From Mycobacterium xenopi (GTDB taxonomy: Bacteria; Actinomycetota; Actinomycetes; Mycobacteriales; Mycobacteriaceae): a DNA stretch of 64,000 nt. This document shows positions 8,516 through 16,069 of this stretch, in pieces. Made by a program: the position numbers and the translations under genes. Position 1 is the stretch's first letter; every line of letters starts with the position of its first letter. The stretch spans positions 62,001-126,000 of the forward strand of contig NZ_AP022314.1 of assembly GCF_009936235.1 (NCBI RefSeq). The letters are read 5' to 3'. The notes under the pieces were generated by a model. It saw only the letters and a list, made by a program, of their open reading frames with translations, did no database searches and was not told the DNA's origin.

Positions 8516-9039
8516 TCAGCGGCGCCGCAGCTGTCGGATCAGCAGCAGCGCGATCAGGCCGAGGGCGACCGCGACCACCACCGGCACCGGGGAGCGGGCA
8601 GCCGACGGCACCGCGGGCGCCGGGGGAACCGGGTAGTCGGCGGTCTCGACCGTCGACTTGGCTTGCGCCGCAGCCTGTTTGGCTCCGTCAGCAAGCTGGC
8701 CGTTGGTTTCGACACGCGCAGAGGCGGGCGGTTCAACCTTGGCGGGGGCTGCCTTCTTGGCGGGAGGTTTCCTGGCGGGCGACTTCTTCGCTGGCGCTTT
8801 CTTGGCAGCGGTTTTCGGGGCCTTCTTCGCGTCTTTCGCGGCCTTGGCGGGCGCTTTCTTGGCGGCGGTCTTCTTCACCGCCTTCTGTGGTGGCTTCGGG
8901 GCCGGCGTCTGCTCAGCCGGGGGCGTCTGGTCGGCCGGGGCTTCTGGTCGGCCGCCGGTCCGGCCTCCTCGGCTGGCCGTGTGGGCGGGGTCGGTGCCGC
9001 GCCGGGTGCGTCTTCTGGGTGATCCTGCGGGTCTGCCAT
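8516..9039 (-). CDS. hns: Lysine/proline/alanine-rich nucleoid protein Hns, frameshifted
   Basis: The gene matches M. tuberculosis Rv3852 (Hns): a short acidic start (MADPQDHPEDAPG), a long repeat region of PAKK/AKKAPAK units that should bind DNA, the conserved RVETNGQLADGAKQAAAQAK segment, and a C-terminal membrane helix ending in LLLIRQLRRR. As given, the N-terminal part and the rest are in different frames. The change falls at about 8,935-8,950, where PAADQ in one frame continues as APADQTPPAEQ in the other. The total length (524 bases) is not a multiple of three. It lies upstream of rraA in one operon. A single-base sequencing error in a GC-rich stretch is the simplest cause; a real mutation is possible. 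Confidence 0.82.
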
Positions 9040-9156
9040 GCGGCTGCTCCTTTGCAGATTTTCGTCGCGTCCGCCAGTCGCGTACACCAGCAGTCGAAAC
9101 CCCATCATGCCAGCACCGGTGGCCGAAAACGGCTGGGGAGCCAAGCCGACTGGACC

Positions 9157-9675
9157 TCATGGTCGGCGGCGCAGCAGAGCCCACACCGCCGCACCGGCAA
9201 CGAGCACGACGGCGCCGACCGCAAACGGCCAAGCCGGGATCGCTCGCGGGGGGCCAGTGCCGGGATATGCCGCGGGTCCAGGCTCACCGGTGCCCGGCAC
9301 GGCGAGCCGAAACGACCACGAACCCGACACCACATGGCCGTCCGCGGAGGTCACCCGGTAGTTCACCGTGTAGGTGCCGGCCGGTCCCAACGGTCGGACG
9401 CCGACGCTGACGACCGCGCCCTGCACCTGCGGCTGACCCGAGGACCACAGGTTCTTATCCGGGCCGACGACCGTCATCGCCGCGAAGCTGGTTTGCATCG
9501 GCTCGTTGAAGGTGGCGCTGACTCGTGCCGGACCGGTGTTCAGCACGGCATTTTCCGGTGGATCGGCGGACACCCGGATGGCATGCGCGGCGACGGGTGC
9601 GCCGTTGAAGACGCCGGCCCATATGATCGCGGCGAGGAGCAGGCCGAGGGTCGCTGCGCGCGCTACACCGGTCAT
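9157..9675 (-). CDS. CopC-domain copper-binding protein
   Basis: This 172-residue exported protein has a signal peptide (about residues 1-29, cleaved before HAIRVSADPPEN). The mature protein would start at or near a histidine, the usual first copper ligand of CopC. The second conserved site, SADGHVVSGSWSF (about residue 108), supplies the Asp and His ligands. A proline-rich linker leads to a single C-terminal membrane helix (PFAVGAVVLVAGAAVWALL) followed by arginines, so it is anchored outside the cell membrane. I chose the ATG at 9675, 5 bases after the ycnI stop; the pair forms an operon for extracytoplasmic copper handling. No CopD-like partner is present. Confidence 0.88.
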   Translation of the reverse strand: MTGVARAATLGLLLAAIIWAGVFNGAPVAAHAIRVSADPPENAVLNTGPARVSATFNEPMQTSFAAMTVVGPDKNLWSSGQPQVQGAVVSVGVRPLGPAGTYTVNYRVTSADGHVVSGSWSFRLAVPGTGEPGPAAYPGTGPPRAIPAWPFAVGAVVLVAGAAVWALLRRRP

Positions 9676-9680
9676 CAGCC

Positions 9681-10361
9681 CTACGCGCGCCGGCGTAGCA
9701 GCGCTATGCCGACGCCCAGCGCGGCGACCAGCAGGGCGCACCCGCCGAGCAGGCGAGCGGTGTTGTCAGGTGAGCTGTTGGCCTGCCGCGCAGCCGAATC
9801 CGTCGGCGCGATCGCAGCGGGCATGTGGTGTGATAATGGCCCCCGAGGCCCGGCGACGAGGGGCAGCCGGGGTGCGGGATGTTCCGGCTCGGCGCCACCC
9901 GGCAGCGGCGGCTCATCCCACTTCACGACCGACCCGTCCGCGTAGGTCTGGGTGGCCGGGAATGTCACGGTGTCGCTGTCGGGCAGTTTCAGCGAGATCC
10001 GAAACAGCGCGAACTGATCGGCGGGAATGCCGCCGTTCGGGACGGCGGTCCAGGTGACGGACCGCACGGCACCCGACGCAGCGTCCCTGTCGAGTTTGGC
10101 CGTCCATCCGGGCACGGTTTCGGTGCCGGCAACGGCCACCCCCGGCAGTGCGACGCTTAGCGCAGTGGTGGGCGCGCCGGTCGGCGATTCGTTCGGCACC
10201 TCGAAGGTGACGATGGCCATGTTGCCGCGCACCAGGTTGTCGCTGCTGACATGTACGTGCGCCCAGGCCGGCGCGACACCAGCGGCGGCGCCGACGTAAA
10301 GCGTTGCGGCGCTGACGGTTACAAACGCGATACGCATCGCCAACCTGTGACGGCGGGGCAT
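9681..10361 (-). CDS. YcnI-like copper-binding membrane-anchored protein (DUF1775)
   Basis: This 226-residue protein has a signal peptide ending in PAWA, so the mature chain begins HVHVSSDN. The YcnI family uses exactly this N-terminal histidine for copper. The domain continues with ATVTFEVPNES-like residues, PGWTAKLDRD, and IPADQFALFRISLKLP; a Trp-Asp pair appears in VVKWDEPP. A proline-rich region is followed by a C-terminal membrane helix (ARLLGGCALLVAALGVGIALL) and an RRR anchor. It is the first gene of the two-gene unit with the CopC-domain protein. Copper chaperoning at the cell surface is inferred from the family. Confidence 0.9.
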   Translation of the reverse strand: MPRRHRLAMRIAFVTVSAATLYVGAAAGVAPAWAHVHVSSDNLVRGNMAIVTFEVPNESPTGAPTTALSVALPGVAVAGTETVPGWTAKLDRDAASGAVRSVTWTAVPNGGIPADQFALFRISLKLPDSDTVTFPATQTYADGSVVKWDEPPLPGGAEPEHPAPRLPLVAGPRGPLSHHMPAAIAPTDSAARQANSSPDNTARLLGGCALLVAALGVGIALLRRRA

Positions 10362-10367
10362 CGACGG

Positions 10368-11024
10368 TCAGCCTACCCCGAGCCGGGCCATCAGGTCGGC
10401 GTCGATGCCGTCGAGTTGTTTGGCGATCGCGGCGTGCGCGCCGCGCCGCCGTGAGGCGGGCATGTTTTCCGCGGCGGTGATAGCCGCGGACAGATCGCTC
10501 AGACGCTCGCTGATCGCGGCGACGAACTGGTTGGTCTCAGCATCTTTGGGGTTTTTGTCTTGGACCGCGCGAAGGGTTTGCTCGGCGCCGGCGACACGGG
10601 CCGACAGCCGGGCGCCGTGTCCCGAGAACCGACCGATCTGGGCCAGCGGCACCCCGAGCCGGTCGGCGCGACGTTGGTCGATCGCCCCCCGCACGGCCAT
10701 GGCTGCCCGGTAGACCAGCGGCGCGACGATCGGTGCCAGCAGGCGAGACACCGTCAACACCCGCCGGATTCGCGTGGGTGACAGCAATTTTCCCTCGCGT
10801 GCCGCCTTAAGCTGGGTCTCGGCGGCTTTGAGTGCTGCTCGGTCGCTATCACGCTGGGCTTTGAGCTGGGCCTTGAGCGCCTTGGCTTCTGCCCGCTGAG
10901 CCGATTTGATGCGGCGTGCCTCGTTTTTCGCGGCCAGTTTTGCGTCGAGCTTGGCGCGTTGCTTGATCGCACGGGCCTCGGCACGACGAATCGCACGGGT
11001 CTTTCGCTTGCCGAACAGGCCCAT
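10368..11024 (-). CDS. Coiled-coil protein of the Rv3850 type
   Basis: This 218-residue protein has the same length as M. tuberculosis Rv3850. The N-terminal ~85 residues are extremely basic and helical (RAEARAIKQRAKLDAKLAAK, then repeated KALKAQLKAQ units) and should form a coiled coil. The middle LAPIVAPLVYRAAMAVRGAI may touch the membrane. The C-terminal part (GRFSGHGARLSARVAGAEQ and MPASRRRGAHAAIAKQLDG) is helical and conserved in mycobacteria. No catalytic motif is seen and the function is unknown. It lies 6 bases upstream of the YcnI gene in the same direction, so it may be co-transcribed with the copper pair. Confidence 0.8.
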   Translation of the reverse strand: MGLFGKRKTRAIRRAEARAIKQRAKLDAKLAAKNEARRIKSAQRAEAKALKAQLKAQRDSDRAALKAAETQLKAAREGKLLSPTRIRRVLTVSRLLAPIVAPLVYRAAMAVRGAIDQRRADRLGVPLAQIGRFSGHGARLSARVAGAEQTLRAVQDKNPKDAETNQFVAAISERLSDLSAAITAAENMPASRRRGAHAAIAKQLDGIDADLMARLGVG

Positions 11025-11139
11025 TCCCGGCCGCCCCTCCCGCTATCTCGTTGACCGCTCGCGGCGCGTGTGCGTGATCGCCGTGCCAACCCTAATCGGC
11101 GTCGGCCGGTGTCCTTGCGTCAGGTCAGCGCCCGGCGGG

Positions 11140-11538
11140 CTAGGCGTCGAGGTGCTCTTTGCGGCGCAGCTCTTCAACCCGCTGCGCGACGTCTTCTTGG
11201 GCCTCGGGAGAGAGGTCGGCGGCTCCCATTGCGATGCGGCGAATGTTTTCGTTACGCATCGCGGCCCACCACGACAACTCCTTGTCGAGCTTTTCGTAGT
11301 ACTCGTCGTCGGTGAAGTAGGCGGGCTTGATGCGGAAGAAGTTGGCCAGCGCGGCCATGGTCGCCGCCGAGGGGTTCGTCCGGTTGCCGGAGCGTAGCTG
11401 TGACAGGTAGGGAGCCGACATCGTGATGCCCTCTGCCTTGAGCGCCGCGATCACCTCAGCCGAGGTGTGCGGCCCGCGCCCGGGCGGATAGACCGTGTCG
11501 AACAGGCGGTTTAGGCGAGCAGCAAACGTCGTGCTCAT
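11140..11538 (-). CDS. espR: Nucleoid-associated regulator EspR
   Basis: This 132-residue protein is almost identical to M. tuberculosis EspR over its first ~90 residues (MSTTFAARLNRLFDTVYPPG, then the helix-turn-helix ALKAEGITMSAPYLSQLRSG). EspR binds DNA as a dimer of dimers, bridges distant sites, and controls ESX-1 and cell-wall genes. The C-terminal dimerisation part (NIRRIAMGAADLSPEAQEDV) has diverged more from the M. tuberculosis protein, which may affect partner contacts. The start at 11538 gives the known length; an upstream ATG at 11580 would add 14 unconserved residues. Confidence 0.95.
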   Translation of the reverse strand: MSTTFAARLNRLFDTVYPPGRGPHTSAEVIAALKAEGITMSAPYLSQLRSGNRTNPSAATMAALANFFRIKPAYFTDDEYYEKLDKELSWWAAMRNENIRRIAMGAADLSPEAQEDVAQRVEELRRKEHLDA

Positions 11539-11868
11539 CGATATGACCTCCAGCGGGTTTGACGAACGAAACGACTCCATCCACGTATTTGCTGATCATC
11601 GTAGCGACAGTTATGCCCACAACCAAGTGCAAACCCGTGCGGAATTAATACCGACGCCCGCGGCGGCGATCGGCGGCGCCGTTAAACGACATCACGTGTT
11701 TCCCGATGCGTATGTGCATATGCACCAAGGAAAATATGTCGTGCTACGGGTCCGCCATATCGAGGGCCGCAGGCCCGTGTGCTCGCGCGGCCCTCTACCC
11801 GCGTCGCCCGGCAACCAACTAGCTGCGTAGGTCGATACGGAAGGCGCTTTGCTGTCGGGTGGCTGCGC
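11539..11868. other. Intergenic region upstream of espR with a 12-base perfect palindrome
   Basis: This 330-base stretch between espR and the GDT1-type gene has no convincing coding region. It should contain the long espR promoter. A perfect palindrome, GTGCATATGCAC, is at 11714-11725, and the surrounding sequence is more AT-rich than its neighbours. EspR is known to bind its own promoter region in M. tuberculosis, but I cannot assign this palindrome to it. Confidence 0.4.
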
Positions 11869-12603
11869 CTAGTCGCCGCGACGACGTGCCATCGGCGCTC
11901 GGCGGCTCTCTCGCGCGGATTCCGGCGATGGCCCAAAGGGGTCGGCGAGCGGCTGCCTGCGGCGGATGGAACGCAGTGCGGGCATCGTCGCCGCGACCGC
12001 CACCGCGGCGACCGCCGCGACGCCCACCCAGCGCCAACCCAGGACGCCGTCGAAGAGCATCCACAATCCGAACGCCAGGAACAGCAGGCCGGCCATGAGG
12101 TGCAGCAGCCGCTCCGGCAGGCGGCGGTGCAGCAGGATTCCCGCAACGATGGCCAAGCCGTTGGCCAGCACCATGCCGACCGTGGTGCCGACCCACACGC
12201 CCACCCAGTCGTGATCGCTGGCCAGCGTGATCGTCGCCAGCGTGGTCTTATCGCTCAGCTCTGCCAACACGATGGACGACACGACAGCGAGCAGCGCGAA
12301 TCGCGGTTCTCGGATCGGGGGAACGCCATCGGTGCCGGTGCGGGCCTCCCGCCAGGTCCACGCGGCGAAGACCAAGAACGCGATCGCCGACGCGAAGGCC
12401 ATCGGCCGCGCCGGCAGCGTCATCCCCAACGAATGCCCGATCGCCACCGAGGCCCCGTGAACCAAGGTCGAGGCGATCGCCACTCCGGTCAGCACCACCC
12501 ACCAGCGGTAGCGCAGCGAATAGGTGATGGTGATGAGCTGCGAGCGGTCGCCGAGCTCGGCGACGAAAACTACCCAGAAGCTTAGAATCGTGGCTGCGAG
12601 CAT
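11869..12603 (-). CDS. TMEM165/GDT1-family (UPF0016) manganese exporter
   Basis: This 244-residue membrane protein has six to seven predicted helices in two homologous halves. Each half carries the family signature: VAELGDRSQLITI near residue 12 and LAELSDKTTLATI near residue 114 (the ExGDK/R-T/S motif). The acidic residues line the transport path. Bacterial members export Mn2+, and the yybP-ykoY Mn2+ riboswitch just upstream directly supports that role here. The ATG at 12603 follows the riboswitch leader. Between the halves is a charged loop (REARTGTDGVPPIREPRF). Confidence 0.92.
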   Translation of the reverse strand: MLAATILSFWVVFVAELGDRSQLITITYSLRYRWWVVLTGVAIASTLVHGASVAIGHSLGMTLPARPMAFASAIAFLVFAAWTWREARTGTDGVPPIREPRFALLAVVSSIVLAELSDKTTLATITLASDHDWVGVWVGTTVGMVLANGLAIVAGILLHRRLPERLLHLMAGLLFLAFGLWMLFDGVLGWRWVGVAAVAAVAVAATMPALRSIRRRQPLADPFGPSPESARESRRAPMARRRGD

Positions 12604-12630
12604 GTGCCGTGACCTTTCGACGCGTCGCCG

Positions 12631-12752
12631 GCGACCTCAGCGGTCGCCGAACTCCGGTCGAAGGTCTCGCCCACCGTCCGCTTGGATCGGTTCGCCAGCC
12701 GGGCTGTTCGCCAGTATGTCGACTGGGCGATTCAGGACTACTCCCCTTCGAT
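12631..12752 (-). promoter_or_regulatory. yybP-ykoY manganese riboswitch
   Basis: On the minus strand the leader reads GAAGGGGAGTAG (12749-12738), then GACATACTGG (12720-12711), then GGGCGAGACCTTCGACC (12672-12656). These are the conserved blocks of the yybP-ykoY class: the GGGGAGTAG start, the ACATAC junction loop, and the GGGC-GAGACCTT partner loop. A hairpin, GCGACC-loop-GGTCGC (12647-12631), lies between the aptamer and the start codon and could be the expression platform. The class binds Mn2+ and turns on Mn2+ exporters, which fits the GDT1-family gene beginning at 12603. Confidence 0.82.
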
Positions 12753-12906
12753 GACGATCTCAGGCTAGCGGCGCTGACGGCGGTTCGCCAGCACCGCAGG
12801 CAAGTTCGGGAAGCCGTATTTGTCGATTCGGGTGTTGCCCATTTCGGATTAGCGCGTGCTATATCGGGCAGCGGTGTGGTGTTTGGGGTTGGCGCGTTGA
12901 ATTCGC

Positions 12907-13440
12907 TTACGCGGCAAGCAGCATCGCGAGGATCGCAGTGTCCGGATGGCTAATCGGGTCGACGCCGACGCGACTAACCATAGACGTCACCGTGCCGTCG
13001 GCTTCTGCCTCAACCCAGGCCGCCCGGTGCTCCAACCCGAGGTACGGCAGTCCGGGCAGCAGGACGCAGCCCGACGCCGCCCCGGTGCATTCCGGCAATG
13101 ACGGCGTGGTCTCCGACGGCGGATGCAACATCATGAGCGCGGGAGGTTGGTGATCAGCGAAATGCCCTGGCGCGATGGCAGACTCGCCCACCACCGGCCC
13201 CTCGGCCACCACCAGGCCCACGGTGCCAGGCTCCGGTGATTCGGGGAGTTCTTCGCGAGCACCGAAAACGGTTGTGGTGGAAAGCAATCCAGGCAACGAC
13301 GCCACTCGGACTGCCACCATAAGAAACTGGGCCCACTCCTTCGTCGAATCCGGCCAGCGCCCCGAGATCACGAATCCCTTCAGGGAGCCATGGGAATGAA
13401 AGGGGGCAACTTCAATTGGCCGGCCTGACCCAGCTTCCAT
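12907..13440 (-). CDS. Conserved mycobacterial protein of the Rv3847 type
   Basis: Reading from the ATG at 13440 gives 177 residues, the annotated length of M. tuberculosis Rv3847, which also sits next to sodA. The sequence starts MEAGSGRPIEVAPFHSHG and contains KGFVISGRWPDSTKEWAQF and a C-terminal HPDTAILAML. No known motif, signal peptide or membrane segment is visible. It is probably cytoplasmic with unknown function. An upstream ATG at 13575 would add 45 residues rich in Cys and Ser that do not look conserved. The 303 bases upstream of the GDT1 gene separate the two. Confidence 0.75.
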   Translation of the reverse strand: MEAGSGRPIEVAPFHSHGSLKGFVISGRWPDSTKEWAQFLMVAVRVASLPGLLSTTTVFGAREELPESPEPGTVGLVVAEGPVVGESAIAPGHFADHQPPALMMLHPPSETTPSLPECTGAASGCVLLPGLPYLGLEHRAAWVEAEADGTVTSMVSRVGVDPISHPDTAILAMLLAA

Positions 13441-13652
13441 TTCAGCCTCCGCGATACCTCCGCTCGAACAACTCGCAACAACACATCGGTGGGTCGATGA
13501 GCACAGCATGCGCCAGCAATCGAGCACCTGCAAGCCGACACGGCTAGTCACCAGCGGCGGGCAAAGGCAGGGCACCGCGCGCTTGGCGCGGCGCCCCGTC
13601 TCCGATTCGCCTCGATAGGCGGGCGCACTACCGGCAGCTAGGCGCCCGACCC

Positions 13653-13668
13653 GCCGGCTTCAGCCGGC
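13653..13668 (-). terminator. Stem-loop at the sodA stop codon
   Basis: A perfect six-base-pair stem, GCCGGC-TGAA-GCCGGC on the minus strand, places the sodA stop codon TGA in its loop. No U-tract follows. Such U-less hairpins have been proposed as mycobacterial terminators, but the role is only inferred. Confidence 0.35.
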
Positions 13669-14283
13669 GATCAGACCCTTGGTTTTCGAGGTCGCGGCCG
13701 CATACCGCTCCTGGACGTCCGCCCAGTTGACCACGTTCCAGAATGCTTTGGCGAAGTCAGCCTTGACATTCTTGTACTGCAGGTAGAAGGCGTGCTCCCA
13801 CATGTCGAGCACCAGCAGGGGGACGATCCCGAGCGGGAAGTTGGACTGGTGGTCGTAGACCTGGAACACCAGGAGCTTGCCACCCAGGCTGTCCCAGCCG
13901 AGTGCCGCCCAGCCCGACCCCTGCACGGTCGTGGCGGCCGCGGTGAACTGGGCGCGGAACTTGTCGAACGAGCCGAACGCGTCGTCGATGGCGGCGGCCA
14001 ATTCGCCGGTCGGCTTGTCACCGCCGTTGGGGGACAGGTTCTTCCACCACAGGCAGTGATTGACATGGCCGGCCAGGTTGAACGCGAGGGCCTTCTCATG
14101 CCCGACGATCGCGGAATGATCGTCTTTGGCGCGCGCCTCCTCCAGCTTGGCGAGCGCGTCGTTGGCGCCTTTGACGTACGTCGCGTGGTGCTTGCTGTGG
14201 TGAAGCTCGTTGATTTGACCCGAGATATGCGGCTCCAGTGCCCCGTAGTCCCAATCCAGATCGGGCAAGGTGTATTCAGCCAC
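13660..14283 (-). CDS. sodA: Superoxide dismutase [Fe/Mn]
   Basis: This 207-residue protein has the same length as M. tuberculosis SodA, an iron superoxide dismutase exported in quantity without a classical signal peptide. Metal ligands are visible: the first His in ELHHSKHHATYVKG (about 28), the second in GHVNHCLWW (about 76), and Asp and His in VLDMWEHAFYLQY (about 160-164). The start is the GTG at 14283 (VAEYTLPDLDWDYG), which fits the known N terminus. It is encoded alone, with 160 bases of probable promoter upstream. Confidence 0.97.
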   Translation of the reverse strand: MAEYTLPDLDWDYGALEPHISGQINELHHSKHHATYVKGANDALAKLEEARAKDDHSAIVGHEKALAFNLAGHVNHCLWWKNLSPNGGDKPTGELAAAIDDAFGSFDKFRAQFTAAATTVQGSGWAALGWDSLGGKLLVFQVYDHQSNFPLGIVPLLVLDMWEHAFYLQYKNVKADFAKAFWNVVNWADVQERYAAATSKTKGLIAG

Positions 14284-14444
14284 TCCGATTCCTTCCTTGA
14301 TCGTCGATGATCTGCTTTGTGACGCTCTGCTTTCAGGGTTCCCGCCTTGCGGCGGCCTAAGCGTGTTCAACCCTGCTCCATGACCGCGCGTGCCGCAACC
14401 AAGGTGCGCGGAGTGCCTGCCCGAGAGTGCGAACCGGCGCGACG

Positions 14445-14603
14445 TCAGACCAAAACGATGAAAGCCAACACCGCCAGCAACGCCAAGGCGATCAACCCGG
14501 CGCGCACGCCAGCCACGACGTAGGAGCGATTACATGTCGGCGATCCGGAAAACCACTGCGGCGACGAAGCCGCCGACCGCGGCCCGACTGGTTGTGTGGT
14601 CAT
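14445..14603 (-). CDS. Small single-span membrane protein (52 aa)
   Basis: The frame from ATG 14603 encodes 52 residues: a Ser/Pro-rich N terminus (MTTQPVGPRSAASSPQW) and a C-terminal helix RAGLIALALLAVLAFIVLV that ends at the stop codon. This helix pattern is seen in small actinobacterial LapA-like membrane proteins, but I cannot name it. A longer reading upstream is possible but looks non-coding. It is divergent from the DUF4328 gene and lies behind the sodA promoter. Confidence 0.5.
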   Translation of the reverse strand: MTTQPVGPRSAASSPQWFSGSPTCNRSYVVAGVRAGLIALALLAVLAFIVLV

Positions 14604-14713
14604 CGCGTGCCCCTGGCCTGCACCTGAACTGCCCCCAGTGAAATGAGTCACAACGGATGTGGTGCTCGCGATCATAACGCCTGTGGCAGCGGCAGGAAAA
14701 CAGCCCTGTTGAC

Positions 14714-14837
14714 AGGCTTCTGACCTGTGTATTTGCCCGACGAGGCCGGTGGCTGGGTTAAGCGTTGCCGCGTGAGCCGACGCCGGCTCAGGGTTGCTTA
14801 GCGCGGCGAGGTATTTCGCTCGGCAGGTCAGAAGCCT
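14714..14837. repeat. 14-base perfect inverted repeat spanning about 124 bases
   Basis: AGGCTTCTGACCTG at 14714-14727 is the exact reverse complement of CAGGTCAGAAGCCT at 14824-14837. The 96 bases between them are GC-rich with further partial complementarity. It could be the stem of a long structured transcript, or the ends of a tiny non-autonomous element. No coding frame fits. Confidence 0.5.
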
Positions 14838-14865
14838 TTGGATGGTGTGGCTGACGGCCGCAGTG

Positions 14866-14962
14866 TTATCCACAGTCGCGGGGCGCGCGTCGTATTGACA
14901 CGACGTCAATGCACCCGCCACCCGCACCCGGCTGTGGATAAGGCTGTGGAAACTGTGGATAG
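14866..14962. promoter_or_regulatory. Cluster of four DnaA-box-like nonamers
   Basis: TTATCCACA is at 14866-14874. On the other strand, TGTGGATAA is at 14933-14941, TGTGGAAA at 14945-14952 and TGTGGATAG at 14954-14962. The first two are exact matches to the classical DnaA box; the others differ by one or two bases. They lie within 97 bases, just upstream of the DUF4328 gene. DnaA binding is inferred from sequence alone. Confidence 0.45.
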
Positions 14963-15048
14963 CTGTCGGTAGCTGAGACTGCGGATTGGCGGCGTCCCGG
15001 CCGCACCGCGAGGCCGGGCTGGTACTGCGACGAGCTTAAGCTTGTGCC

Positions 15049-16065
15049 GTGATCCAGGTGTGCTCCCGCTGCGGCACCCGCTGGAACGTTCGAGATCGGC
15101 AACGGGTCTGGTGTCCACGCTGCCGTGGAACGCTGCACGCGCCGGTGCCTCACGCTGACCTGCGGTGGAGCGGGCATCCAAGCGCCCAGCCCGGCGTCGC
15201 ACCGCGCACGCCGCCGCAGCTGCCGCCGGGTTACCGGTGGATAGCGGTGCGTCCCGGCCCTCCTCCGCCGCCGCGACGACGGCGGCGGCCGCTGGGACCG
15301 ACGCCGCGATACGCGGCCATACCGCGATGGGGCCTGGTGGACCGTGTCGATCTCATCGCGGGTCAGCCGTCGCCGCTTCAGCCGGGACCCACACCGGCGA
15401 AGGTGCGGGCCACCCTGTTGACCAGCATCGTGGTGCTGGCCATCGCGGCGCTGGTGTACCTGGTGCGCTACGTGCTGCTGGTCATCAACCGCAGCACGCT
15501 ACTGAACCCGGTGGTGGCCGCGGCTGCGCTTTGGCTCGGGGTCCTGGCCAGCCTGGCCGCGGTGGCCACGGTCGTATTTTGCGCTGTGGTGCTAATCAGA
15601 TGGTTGATAGTCCGACGGGCCGCCGCGTTTGGCTATCGCCGTCGGCCCGAACCGCGGCCCGAACGAGCGATGTGGGCCGGCTGCCTGGTGCCGCTGGTCA
15701 ACTTGCTGTGGGCGCCGGTGTACGTCATCGAACTGGCGAAGGTCGAAGACATCCATGCCCGGCTGCGCCGACCCATCTTGGTGTGGTGGGCAGTGTGGGT
15801 CGTCAGCACCGCGGTATCGATGTGGGCGATCGCGACCAGCCGCGCCCACGACGCGCAAGGCATTGCCAACAACACCCTCACGACCGCGTTCGCCTATCTG
15901 CTGGCGGCGCTGACCGTCGCCGCCATCGCGAAGGTGTTCGAGGGATTCGAGCGCAAGCCTGTGGAGCGGCCCACCCATCGCTGGGTGGTTGTCGATGACG
16001 ACCAGGCCCGCGCAGCCCCGTCCGGCGCTGCTGTTGAGTTAGCGGGCCAGGAACCGGCAGCATAG
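15049..16065 (+). CDS. Zinc-ribbon DUF4328 membrane protein (Rv3843c type)
   Basis: This 338-residue protein starts with a zinc ribbon, CSRCGTRWNVRDRQRVWCPRCRG-like (CxxC at residues ~5-8 and ~22-25). A proline-rich linker (PPQLPPGYRWIAVRPGPPPPP, shortened) follows, then four to five membrane helices between ~120 and ~295. The helices match the DUF4328 pattern, including RPILVWWAVWVVSTAVSMW. Length and context match M. tuberculosis Rv3843c (342 aa). Function is unknown; the cytoplasmic zinc ribbon suggests a regulatory or binding role. It starts at a GTG and is followed after 4 bases by glpQ1, so they form an operon. Confidence 0.87.
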   Translation: MIQVCSRCGTRWNVRDRQRVWCPRCRGTLHAPVPHADLRWSGHPSAQPGVAPRTPPQLPPGYRWIAVRPGPPPPPRRRRRPLGPTPRYAAIPRWGLVDRVDLIAGQPSPLQPGPTPAKVRATLLTSIVVLAIAALVYLVRYVLLVINRSTLLNPVVAAAALWLGVLASLAAVATVVFCAVVLIRWLIVRRAAAFGYRRRPEPRPERAMWAGCLVPLVNLLWAPVYVIELAKVEDIHARLRRPILVWWAVWVVSTAVSMWAIATSRAHDAQGIANNTLTTAFAYLLAALTVAAIAKVFEGFERKPVERPTHRWVVVDDDQARAAPSGAAVELAGQEPAA

Positions 16066-16069
16066 TCCT

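Larger units (their letters stand above)
14604..15048. other. Non-coding region with inverted repeats and DnaA-box-like sites
   Basis: About 445 bases carry no credible gene. Two structures stand out and are listed separately: a 14-base perfect inverted repeat (14714-14727 and 14824-14837) and four DnaA-box-like nonamers between 14866 and 14962. The promoter of the DUF4328 gene must also be here, since its GTG start is at 15049. Confidence 0.5.

Noticed and set aside
8224..9945. A 573-residue plus-strand frame
   Set aside because: It is antisense to rraA, hns, copC and ycnI; its Arg/Ser/Gly-rich sequence shows no protein family.
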